DNA of 5,596 nt from Gammaproteobacteria bacterium (GTDB lineage: Bacteria > Pseudomonadota > Gammaproteobacteria > Pseudomonadales > Pseudohongiellaceae). The translations under genes were made by a program, and so were the position numbers. Location: contig CANCGR010000215.1 of NCBI GenBank assembly GCA_947377625.1, positions 1 through 5,596 of the forward strand. The letters run 5' to 3'. Of the stretch, positions 1 through 5,596 are shown in pieces; positions within the stretch are counted from its first letter, which is position 1; the number at the start of each line of letters is the position of its first letter. A model generated the notes under the pieces. That model made no database searches. It had not been told where the DNA came from and saw only the letters and a program-made list of their open reading frames with translations.

Positions 1-2
1 CG

Positions 3-137
3 CAGCGCGATCTGCAGCAGGCTCGCTACGACTTCATTCGTTACTCGCTGATACTGCAACGTGAAGCAGGCACTCTCACTGCTGCGGATCTCGAAAAAGT
101 CAGCGATTTACTGAACGCGCCGCCGCTACGCCAATAG
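3..137 (+). CDS. TolC-family outer-membrane efflux/secretion protein, C-terminal fragment
   Basis: Only the last 44 codons are in the window, ending at the TAG at 135-137; the gene begins to the left of position 1. The visible protein reads RDLQQARYDFIRYSLILQRE followed by AGTLTAADLEKVSDLL. This matches the closing helix and conserved end of TolC-like outer-membrane channels, where the usual pattern is an 'L..AR..Y....L.L' helix, then 'AGTLS..DL..LN'. Proteins of this family form trimeric outer-membrane/periplasmic tunnels for type I secretion or efflux. The specific partner transporter cannot be told from this fragment. The gene is convergent with the glycosyltransferase-deacetylase gene, with 8 nt between the two stop codons. 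Family assignment rests on a short stretch but on a characteristic one; a symbol such as tolC is not justified. Confidence 0.8.
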   Translation, partial: QRDLQQARYDFIRYSLILQREAGTLTAADLEKVSDLLNAPPLRQ

Positions 138-138
138 T

Positions 139-154
139 GGCGCGCTCACGCGCC
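139..154. terminator. GC-rich hairpin between convergent genes (possible weak bidirectional terminator)
   Basis: GGCGCG (139-144) and CGCGCC (149-154) form a perfect 6-bp stem around a 4-nt CTCA loop, which includes the stop codon of the minus-strand gene. A competing 5-bp stem, CGCCA (129-133) with TGGCG (138-142), spans the TAG of the TolC gene. Neither strand shows a T-tract after the stem, so this is not a canonical intrinsic terminator. Its position at the convergent junction is the main reason to list it. Confidence 0.3.
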
Positions 155-2152
155 CAAGCGCTGTTCCTGGTATTTTCGCAAACCGAATAAATGTCTGAAC
201 AGCGGTTGCCAGGAATCGGCGTGCAGTTCCAAAAAGGCCTCGGCATAAGGGCCATGCGATTCGTTTCCCAGAAACAGGCCACGGTAAGCCGACAACCCTG
301 CCAATGCCGCCGCGTAATCGCAGTACTGTAAAGGCAGTTGGTAGCACTGAATGGCTTGTTGTTTGAGCGTGAACACAGCGCTGATATCGACGATCGCAGT
401 GGCGGGAATTGCTCCCCAGGTTTCATATAAAAACAGCCGTTCCCGACATCCGCGCTGTTGCCAAAGCTCAAGCAGCGATAACGAAATCCTCACATGGTCG
501 CGATGGTTGTCCAGCAGCGAGGGCATCAATAGCCACTGCGGGTTGTAGCTGTCGATGACTTGCGCAAGTTCCGCACTGATCTGTGCGCTATGCCGATAAT
601 CCCCGTCGGAATAGCCCATGAAGACCACGTCTTCAATGCCGAGAATTTTCAACGCCGCACGCGATTCGTCTTGCCGGCGTTCACCCACGTCCTGGGTTGA
701 ATAACCCAGCGGATCGCCCTGGCGACCATCCGTCATGATAACGACCTTCACTTCGCAGCCGCGTTGCCGCAGTAGCGCAAGCGTGCCGCCGCAACCGAGC
801 GTTTCATCATCAGGGTGCGGCGCAATCAACAATATTTTTTCTTGCTCAGGCAGCACCAATGTTTTCGGCAGAGGGCATAAACGCCAGCTATCAGTTTCCT
901 GGTGAAAGGCATTCATCACCGGCATCACTGCGGCTGAAGCACTGTTCACAACAGGCCGGGCTTGCCCTTCGTACATGGCGATATAAGCATCAACAATGTT
1001 GTCTAGTTCAGGCCAGCTTTTGACCCATTGCCGCGCGCGCGCACTGAGCGCCTCGCGCTGCTCAAACGACTGTATCAATTCACACAGTGCTTGCGTCAAT
1101 GCGCGCTTGTCTTGTGAAGGAAGCAACCAAGCACCGCTTCCCACAACTTCAGGAACACCGCCCACTGCAGTGCACAATGAAGACAGGCCCATCTTCACCG
1201 CTTCCAGATTGGCCAAGCCAAAAGATTCGGTGAGAGAGGTACTGACATAAATATCGGCCGCCGAATAATACAGCCCCATGTCATCACTGGCAGCGAACGA
1301 CACTTTATCGACAAGGCCGCATTGACTTGCCAGAGTCTGCAAATAACCAGAATCCCCTTCGCCGATAAAAGTCAGCTTCCAGGATTGCACTCCCGCAGGA
1401 AGTGCTGCGCAAGCATCGACGATTGCATTGAATTGTTTCAACGGCGCAAAACGGCCTACCGCGATGATGTGAATTTCATTGCCCCAATGCAGGCGCGCTC
1501 TGGCCTCTGCCTTGGGGTAAACGTTCAGCGGCGGCAGTGGATGATGGATGCCATACCACGACGCGGGAATCGGATGTATCGACAAATCTCTCGCCAACTG
1601 GCCCAAGCCCAAATGCGTGGGCACCATGACCCAATGCGCCTTCAGCAGAATTTTTGCTTCCCACCCGCGCAGCCAGCGCATCACGGCACTTCCCAACTGC
1701 GCGCCATCGATATGCAACGCTTCGGCATAACACCCGAAGCCGTGCTCAGTAACACCCCAGCGCGCCGTGTGACCTCGCCGTAACCCGGCGAACCAACGAA
1801 TACGCGCAAACCAGCGATAGCCGGCGGCAATCAGCGGATCATGACAATGCACATGGGTGTAGCGCTCCCTGGCCATGACCTTGGCAGCCAACCTTCCCAT
1901 ATTGACGCGCTCAAGCACACCCCACACCAGCGGCGAAAATTCAGTGGCTGTGAAAAATCGCCCGAACAGTTTCACGATAACGCGATGCAGGGTGCGAACC
2001 GTTTCAACACTTCTTGCACCAGCATCCGCCTGACACAGATAGCCGACTTCGATGCCACGTTCGTGCAGGCGCGCGATTACCGGCGCCAGACTTTTTCCAA
2101 GCCCGAAACGCTTATCTGCCTGACTCTCGCGGGTCACCATCAATACTTTCAT
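146..2152 (-). CDS. Bifunctional GT4 glycosyltransferase / PIG-L (LmbE) family zinc de-N-acetylase fusion
   Basis: This 668-aa protein carries two enzyme domains. Residues ~1-395 form a GT-B-fold, GT4 (group 1) glycosyltransferase. It has an N-terminal GLGKSL glycine loop, an HVHCHD segment near 100-105, a donor-phosphate motif VGRFAPLK (R234, K239) and the EX7E signature E309-SFGLANL-E317. After a linker (~396-436), residues ~437-625 form a PIG-L/LmbE deacetylase. Its APHPDDE motif gives zinc ligands H446 and D449 and the catalytic-base candidate D448; HRDH supplies H550 and H553, and H553 is the likely third ligand. Both active sites look intact. The protein lacks a signal peptide or obvious membrane segments, so it is probably cytoplasmic. 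The predicted chemistry is sugar transfer from a nucleotide-sugar, then hydrolysis of an N-acetyl group, possibly on the same product; the substrate is unknown. ATG at 2152 is chosen because AAAGAGAG lies 6 nt upstream. A TTG immediately before it (2155) would add one residue and is too close to the ribosome site. It is last in the likely three-gene operon. Confidence 0.92.
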   Translation of the reverse strand: MKVLMVTRESQADKRFGLGKSLAPVIARLHERGIEVGYLCQADAGARSVETVRTLHRVIVKLFGRFFTATEFSPLVWGVLERVNMGRLAAKVMARERYTHVHCHDPLIAAGYRWFARIRWFAGLRRGHTARWGVTEHGFGCYAEALHIDGAQLGSAVMRWLRGWEAKILLKAHWVMVPTHLGLGQLARDLSIHPIPASWYGIHHPLPPLNVYPKAEARARLHWGNEIHIIAVGRFAPLKQFNAIVDACAALPAGVQSWKLTFIGEGDSGYLQTLASQCGLVDKVSFAASDDMGLYYSAADIYVSTSLTESFGLANLEAVKMGLSSLCTAVGGVPEVVGSGAWLLPSQDKRALTQALCELIQSFEQREALSARARQWVKSWPELDNIVDAYIAMYEGQARPVVNSASAAVMPVMNAFHQETDSWRLCPLPKTLVLPEQEKILLIAPHPDDETLGCGGTLALLRQRGCEVKVVIMTDGRQGDPLGYSTQDVGERRQDESRAALKILGIEDVVFMGYSDGDYRHSAQISAELAQVIDSYNPQWLLMPSLLDNHRDHVRISLSLLELWQQRGCRERLFLYETWGAIPATAIVDISAVFTLKQQAIQCYQLPLQYCDYAAALAGLSAYRGLFLGNESHGPYAEAFLELHADSWQPLFRHLFGLRKYQEQRLGA

Positions 2153-2158
2153 CAAACG

Positions 2159-2166
2159 CTCTCTTT
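2159..2166 (-). promoter_or_regulatory. Ribosome binding site of the glycosyltransferase-deacetylase gene
   Basis: The minus strand reads AAAGAGAG, then CGTTTG, then ATG. The 6-nt spacing to the ATG at 2152 is good, while the spacing to the overlapping TTG at 2155 is only 3 nt. This decides the start codon. Confidence 0.6.
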
Positions 2167-2190
2167 AAAAACTTTCCGCCCGCTGCAAGC

Positions 2191-3186
2191 TCACAGAAAA
2201 TCCGTGTCGCCTGCCGTGAGCCACCAACGATTCATCAATTCGGCCGCAGTAGGGCCCTTGGTCCAGATGTTGGCGGGCGTGCTGATATGCAGCGGCTTTA
2301 TTTCCAAACCGGCAATTTCCAATCGCTCGGCATGCGCGGTACTCAACCAGAACACCAGCGGCTGCGACCAGTGCTGCGCAACGCTGTTTACCAACTGTCG
2401 CAAGTTGCTGGTGAAATCTGCGCGCGCACCGATGAGGTCCATCAACAAAATACGCTCCGGATCGATCTTCAACACCACCGCCGCTTTTACTTTGCCGGTA
2501 ATACGTTGTCGAAGTAACCACACTTGGTAGCGATGTTCCGGATGCTGCAAGAACCTGTACTGCAGTTTTGCAGCTGACTTGCTTGGCACAATCGCAGCTG
2601 GCATCGAGCGCCACATCTGCTCCCACAGCGCATCAAGCTCATTCGCATGGTGGGAAAACTGATCTGCTTCGACGCTTTGCCAATGATTAAATCTGTCGGT
2701 AAAACGTGCTGCCGCTTTTGGAAAACGCAGCTCACTCATGGTGCCAACTTCAGAGTAAAAACCAAGACGCTCGGCCAGCAGCAAGTGCCGGTCATTGGGA
2801 AAGCCGAAGCCCAGCTCAAACTCCTGGCCGTAACCCACAAAGCGATCAATGAATGTGCTGGTCGCCAGATAAAACGGGCTGTATTTGCGCACTGAATTGC
2901 GCACTGCTGGTGAAACCATGACATCGCAGATTTCCACTGCTCGCACCAACTTGCCATCCAGCACCACATCAACACCGATGCCGCCGTAGTGGGCCACCAG
3001 CTGCTCACCGTCCCACGCACCAATGCCATGCCCGCCGCTTTGCCGATATTTCCACTGCCAGTAATCGACGGATAAAGACTTGCCAAATACCTGCGCGAAC
3101 AACTGGCACATTTCGCCGGCGTTCCCCGCGTGGATTTCATCGAGGCGGAAACGCTCATGTTGCGAAACTTTTGTTGCGGATTCCAC
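2191..3186 (-). CDS. GNAT-like N-acyltransferase
   Basis: This 331-aa protein resembles GNAT acyltransferases found in polysaccharide loci. Visible landmarks are VFGKSLSVDYWQWKY (residues 33-47, the family's 'W.WKY' element), AHYGGIGVDVVLDGK (65-79, a core beta-hairpin), and CDVMVSPAVRN (87-97, the beta-4/helix-3 acetyl-CoA region). GFGFPNDRHLLLAERLGFY (126-144) corresponds to the common 'GFPN....L..KLGF' element. The C-terminal half (about 150-331) has further alternating strand and helix character and may be a second, degenerate GNAT repeat. The canonical pyrophosphate loop R-x-x-G-x-G/A is poorly kept, since the corresponding stretch reads RNSVRK. The expected role is acetylation or acylation of an amino or hydroxy group on a sugar, but the substrate is not visible. 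The start is a GTG at 3186, the only in-frame start before M26. An in-frame TGA lies just upstream and no strong ribosome site is evident. The gene ends 38 nt before the downstream glycosyltransferase-deacetylase start, consistent with co-transcription. Confidence 0.75.
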   Translation of the reverse strand: MESATKVSQHERFRLDEIHAGNAGEMCQLFAQVFGKSLSVDYWQWKYRQSGGHGIGAWDGEQLVAHYGGIGVDVVLDGKLVRAVEICDVMVSPAVRNSVRKYSPFYLATSTFIDRFVGYGQEFELGFGFPNDRHLLLAERLGFYSEVGTMSELRFPKAAARFTDRFNHWQSVEADQFSHHANELDALWEQMWRSMPAAIVPSKSAAKLQYRFLQHPEHRYQVWLLRQRITGKVKAAVVLKIDPERILLMDLIGARADFTSNLRQLVNSVAQHWSQPLVFWLSTAHAERLEIAGLEIKPLHISTPANIWTKGPTAAELMNRWWLTAGDTDFL

Positions 3187-3212
3187 GAATCAACCCAACG
3201 GAAACATCAAAG

Positions 3213-3246
3213 GTGGCAAGGTTATCATAGTGACAAGGTCATCTTA
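3213..3246 (-). repeat. 17-bp tandem direct repeat (two units) overlapping a stop codon
   Basis: On the minus strand the two adjacent units are TAAGATGACCTTGTCAC (3246-3230) and TATGATAACCTTGCCAC (3229-3213), matching at 14 of 17 positions. The first unit begins with the TAA stop of the GT-C gene; the second lies 27 nt upstream of the GTG of the GNAT gene. The core ATGATAACCTTG of the second unit recurs exactly upstream of the GT-C gene. TATGAT in the second unit also resembles a sigma-70 -10 box, but no good -35 box precedes it. An operator role is possible but unproven. Confidence 0.5.
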
Positions 3247-5100
3247 TTGGCTGCTGCTGTCGGCAGCGGCAAGCGGACACTGCACTTTCATCAGGCGTGG
3301 GTCGGCACCCAACTCTAACTGCAAAGAGCCGTCAGCGAGTGCTTTGTTGATCACTGCAGGGAAGGCCGACTTGTGCAGCAGCAGATATTGGATGGTGGAG
3401 GAGCCGGCAATAGTAAGCAGCACATCGCACAGTGGCCGGCCGGCACTTAGCGCAGCCGCTGTGAGCGGCTGCATGTGGCTGGCGCCATAATCCATAAAAT
3501 AGTAGGGACGCAATTCGCTGATCGCAGCAAGCGGTGGGTAGGTAGTAAGTATCTTGCCGTCAAAGCCGGGAGTGCTGACAAATGCGATCAATTGCTGGTT
3601 AAGCGCCGCAAGGCCGGTGTGCTTGCGCAGCTCGTTGGTCTGCAATTGCCAACGGTCTCTGGAGGCTGGCAAGAAGGAGCCCATCAGAACCAGCATGATC
3701 AAGCCGACACTGGCGTATGGCGCGATGCATCGCAAAGCCTTTAATTGCGGCAGCAGAATCGGCATTCTGTTGTCCACCGCCGGCAGCCGCAAGCTGCCAA
3801 AACCATAGGCCACTGCCAGTAACACCAACGGGATGGCCGGCAGCAAGTTGCGGCCGTCATAAGAAAACAGCGCGGCCCACATCAGCAAAGTCCCCACACC
3901 AATCACTGCGCAAAAACGGCCGTTGCGATTGCGCAAAGACAACGCGATGCCGGTCGCTGCGATCAACGCTATTGCTGCTGCCAGCGCCTTGTTGCTGCCA
4001 AGGCCGATGACTGCCGGCAGTGTTTGCGTCAGCGCACGCGCCAGTCGGGCAGGCAAAGTTTCACCACCATAGATATCGCGGGTGACGTACGAGAGCACGC
4101 TGTCGTCAGCGGCATGCAACCAGCGCAGCACATACCAGGGCGCTGTCAGCACCACCAACACAATCATCGGGCGCAGCCACACACGATCCTGCGCGCGCAA
4201 ACGCCAGCAGCCCCACAGCAACAACATCAGTGCCAGCAAGCCGCTTTGTTTGGTCAGCAAGGCCATCGCTGCGGCGGTGCTTGCATAGAGCAACCAGCGC
4301 TCTGCCCGCGCGACGTCATGCTGGGCCATCAATACCCAGTGCGCCGTGAGCAGGGTGGCGAAGGTGAGTGCAACATCCACATAACCGGAGTCCAGCACAT
4401 AGCCGTAGGGGCCCAGCAACAAGGGCGTCATCACGGCGCCGGCCAGCAGCAAGGTCCAGTGCCGCCAATAGAGGAACAGCGCGAGAAAAGTCAGCAGCAG
4501 CGCCAGCGGAAACAACCCCATCCACACGCGGGCAAAGGGTTCGATTTCAGTGCTGCGCAGCCACAGGTACAACACCGACCAGTTGGCCGGCACCAGTTGC
4601 GGATAATCCCAGGTGAGAAACGGCCACGCACCGCGGCTCCAGTCTTTGGCCCAACGATTCCAGCTGAAAACTGCATCCCAGCCTTCAAAGGCGCCGGGCC
4701 AGTGACCAACAACCGTGAGCAGCAGCGCCATAAAGCTGCCGGCGAACACCAGTAAGGCCAATGCGCTCGACAACGACAGCCAATGCAAATCAGGGCTCGC
4801 ATCAGCAACAGGGCGACGCGTCAGACACAGGTACAAACACAGTGCCGCTTGCAGAACGCCCAGCACCAGCCAGCTGGTGTGGTTATGCAGCCCGCTTTGC
4901 TGCAACAGCAACACCAGCAAAAAGCTGAGCACGCCGCTGCTGGTGAAAATGAACAACAGGGTATCCAACGCCGGCATCGCAAGCGGCTTGCGCCGTTTCA
5001 GCACTTGCTGCACCAGCAAGCCGGGCAGCAGCGTAAGTTGCGCAAGACCTGCGCAACCGGCAAACAGTGTGCCCGACCCAAGCTCTGTCAGCAGCGGCAT
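3244..5100 (-). CDS. Multi-pass membrane protein, probable GT-C-fold glycosyltransferase (GT39/PMT-ArnT-like)
   Basis: This 618-aa protein has roughly 13-14 hydrophobic segments between residues ~12 and 477, followed by a polar C-terminal region (~480-618) that is probably a soluble domain. The first large non-membrane loop (about 134-185) contains EGWDAVFSWNRWA, then TWDYPQLVP. This acidic residue plus 'YPQL' arrangement is typical of inner-membrane GT-C transferases that use polyprenyl-phosphate-linked sugars. Further landmarks are LDSGYVDVALTF (236-247), LLTKQSGLLAL (281-291) and SYDGRNLLPAIPLVLLA (413-429), the last resembling the conserved 'R.llP..P' helix start. By family analogy it would transfer a lipid-carried sugar to a glycan or lipid acceptor on the periplasmic face; donor and acceptor are unknown. 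An oligosaccharide polymerase or other multi-pass glycan protein is the main alternative. The ATG at 5100 is preceded by a modest GAGTAAG element, 5 nt away. It is first of three minus-strand genes, with 57 nt to the next, and is divergent from the sulfotransferase gene. Confidence 0.75.
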   Translation of the reverse strand: MPLLTELGSGTLFAGCAGLAQLTLLPGLLVQQVLKRRKPLAMPALDTLLFIFTSSGVLSFLLVLLLQQSGLHNHTSWLVLGVLQAALCLYLCLTRRPVADASPDLHWLSLSSALALLVFAGSFMALLLTVVGHWPGAFEGWDAVFSWNRWAKDWSRGAWPFLTWDYPQLVPANWSVLYLWLRSTEIEPFARVWMGLFPLALLLTFLALFLYWRHWTLLLAGAVMTPLLLGPYGYVLDSGYVDVALTFATLLTAHWVLMAQHDVARAERWLLYASTAAAMALLTKQSGLLALMLLLWGCWRLRAQDRVWLRPMIVLVVLTAPWYVLRWLHAADDSVLSYVTRDIYGGETLPARLARALTQTLPAVIGLGSNKALAAAIALIAATGIALSLRNRNGRFCAVIGVGTLLMWAALFSYDGRNLLPAIPLVLLAVAYGFGSLRLPAVDNRMPILLPQLKALRCIAPYASVGLIMLVLMGSFLPASRDRWQLQTNELRKHTGLAALNQQLIAFVSTPGFDGKILTTYPPLAAISELRPYYFMDYGASHMQPLTAAALSAGRPLCDVLLTIAGSSTIQYLLLHKSAFPAVINKALADGSLQLELGADPRLMKVQCPLAAADSSSQ

Positions 5101-5140
5101 ATCAACTTACTCATCAGCATATTTCGCATAGTCAAAACGC

Positions 5141-5152
5141 CAAGGTTATCAT
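5141..5152 (-). repeat. Dispersed copy of the ATGATAACCTTG element
   Basis: The minus strand reads ATGATAACCTTG, identical over 12 bp to 3228-3217. It lies 40 nt upstream of the GT-C start, while the other exact copy lies 30 nt upstream of the GNAT start. Similar placement before two genes of the same gene set suggests a shared regulatory signal, though a single 12-bp match could arise by chance. Confidence 0.4.
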
Positions 5153-5219
5153 GCGGCCCTTGCCTGTGTGTGCCGGCGCTTGCCTTGCGTTGTATGCGAA
5201 CACTCAACTGGCCCACGTT

Positions 5220-5223
5220 GGAG
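5220..5223 (+). promoter_or_regulatory. Ribosome binding site of the sulfotransferase gene
   Basis: GGAG, within TTGGAG, sits 8 nt before the ATG at 5232. It supports that start over an in-frame ATG at 5151, which would add 27 residues, and over the ATG at 5238, which would leave 14 nt of spacing. Confidence 0.65.
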
Positions 5224-5231
5224 ATTTGCAA

Positions 5232-5596
5232 ATGTTGATGTTGCCGAAGTCGTGTTTTCTGCATGTGCCCAAGACTGGCGGTTCATGGGTGAAGCGAGCC
5301 ATCGAAGCGGCCGGCATTGCCTGCCAACCTTTCAGCATCGGCGGCAATCACCATCCCACACTGGCTGATTGCCCGCGCCCCGCACTTTTCAAATTTGCGT
5401 TTGTGCGGCACCCGCTCAGTCTTTATCGCTCTTACTGGCAATACAAGATGACTTACGGCTGGGACCCCGACAACACGCTCGACCAACTGTGCAAAGCCGA
5501 TGAGTTCAGCACCTTTGTTACGTCCGTGTTAACCCAGCTGCCCGGCGTTTACAGCCGCAGCCTGCATGATTTTGTGGGTGCGCCCGGCCATGAAAT
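5232..5596 (+). CDS. PAPS-dependent sulfotransferase family protein, N-terminal part
   Basis: The first 121 codons are present and the frame is still open at the window edge. HVPKTGGSWVKRA (residues 11-23) is the 5'-phosphosulfate-binding loop of sulfotransferases, with K14 as the key lysine. FVRHPLSLYRSYW (57-69) is the 3'-phosphate-binding motif, with R59 and S67 at the canonical eight-residue spacing. Such enzymes move sulfate from PAPS to a hydroxyl or amine. The 'FLHVPKTGG' form is common in carbohydrate (Sulfotransfer_2-like) members and in bacterial polysaccharide loci. The phosphosulfate loop begins about ten residues from the start, as expected for a cytoplasmic enzyme without a leader, which supports the chosen ATG. 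The acceptor is unknown; the neighbouring glycosyltransferases point to a glycan (inference). The gene is transcribed away from the three-gene cluster. The C-terminal acceptor-binding half lies outside the window, so intactness cannot be judged. Confidence 0.88.
   Translation, partial: MLMLPKSCFLHVPKTGGSWVKRAIEAAGIACQPFSIGGNHHPTLADCPRPALFKFAFVRHPLSLYRSYWQYKMTYGWDPDNTLDQLCKADEFSTFVTSVLTQLPGVYSRSLHDFVGAPGHE

Larger units (their letters stand above)
5101..5231. promoter_or_regulatory. Divergent intergenic region between GT-C gene and sulfotransferase gene
   Basis: These 131 bp separate two divergently oriented starts and must hold at least the leader of both genes. It contains one exact copy of the 12-bp core seen downstream of the GT-C gene (5141-5152). 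It also contains an 8-bp inverted repeat, TTCGCATA (5123-5130) and TATGCGAA (5193-5200), and a TATGC-GAAA-TATGC direct repeat on the minus strand close to the GT-C start. No convincing paired -35/-10 promoter was found on either strand. Confidence 0.45.

Noticed and set aside
914..925. Internal methionines (ATG at 925 and 916, minus strand) as a separate deacetylase start
   Set aside because: No strong ribosome site precedes them and the frame is continuous with the glycosyltransferase, so one fused gene is the simpler reading.
1322..1783. Plus-strand open frame of 153 codons
   Set aside because: It is fully inside the GT4 domain on the opposite strand, which has clear family motifs; there are no independent signs of coding.
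2153..2155. TTG start one codon before the ATG of the glycosyltransferase-deacetylase
   Set aside because: The spacing to the AAAGAGAG ribosome site is only 3 nt, and an ATG with 6-nt spacing follows directly.
1841..2530. Long plus-strand open frame of 229 codons
   Set aside because: It lies antisense across the start of the glycosyltransferase and the end of the GNAT gene, has no recognisable domain and has composition typical of the complement of a coding strand.
3193..3228. Short minus-strand frame beginning ATGATAACC in the gap before the GNAT gene
   Set aside because: It encodes only 12 residues with no ribosome site, and the similar ATG at 5152 leads to just 6 residues. It is better seen as part of the DNA repeat than as a leader peptide.
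3224..3229. TATGAT as a sigma-70 -10 box (minus strand)
   Set aside because: The hexamer is good but no acceptable -35 sequence lies 16-18 nt upstream, so it is not listed as a promoter.
4024..4755. Plus-strand open frame of 243 codons rich in Gln, His and Arg
   Set aside because: It is the complement of the hydrophobic GT-C gene. The Gln/His-rich product is what antisense reading of Leu- and Trp/Cys-rich codons yields, and no ribosome site or domain was seen.
5151..5231. In-frame N-terminal extension of the sulfotransferase from an upstream ATG
   Set aside because: The extension would put 27 residues unlike the family ahead of the phosphosulfate loop, while the ATG at 5232 has a well-placed GGAG and the expected short N-terminus.

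Overview
The window looks like part of a polysaccharide or glycoconjugate biosynthesis locus from a Gram-negative bacterium. The evidence for Gram-negative is the C-terminal end of a TolC-type outer-membrane protein at the left edge. Base composition is moderately GC-rich throughout, coding is dense, and no RNA gene, insertion sequence or CRISPR array was seen. A gammaproteobacterium, perhaps marine because of the sulfotransferase, is a reasonable guess, but the sequence does not prove it.

Layout, left to right. Positions 3-137 (+) hold the last 44 codons of a TolC-family outer-membrane channel. It converges on a run of three minus-strand genes, separated only by an 8-nt gap with hairpin potential. 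In transcription order (right to left) those three are: a 618-aa multi-pass membrane protein resembling GT-C glycosyltransferases (5100-3244); a 331-aa GNAT-like acyltransferase (3186-2191, GTG start); and a 668-aa two-domain protein (2152-146) joining a GT4 glycosyltransferase to a zinc-dependent PIG-L/LmbE de-N-acetylase. The spacings are 57 and 38 nt, so they could be one operon. To the right of a 131-bp divergent intergenic region, a PAPS-dependent sulfotransferase starts at 5232 (+) and runs off the window after 121 codons.

Taken together (inference), the genes could add a sugar, remove its N-acetyl group, re-acylate it, transfer a lipid-linked sugar at the membrane and add sulfate. That would give a modified, possibly sulfated surface or secreted glycan. 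The most unusual items are the fused transferase/deacetylase, which is a one-chain parallel to MshA+MshB or BshA+BshB, and a 17-bp tandem direct repeat overlapping the GT-C gene's stop codon. The 12-bp core of that repeat recurs upstream of the GT-C gene.
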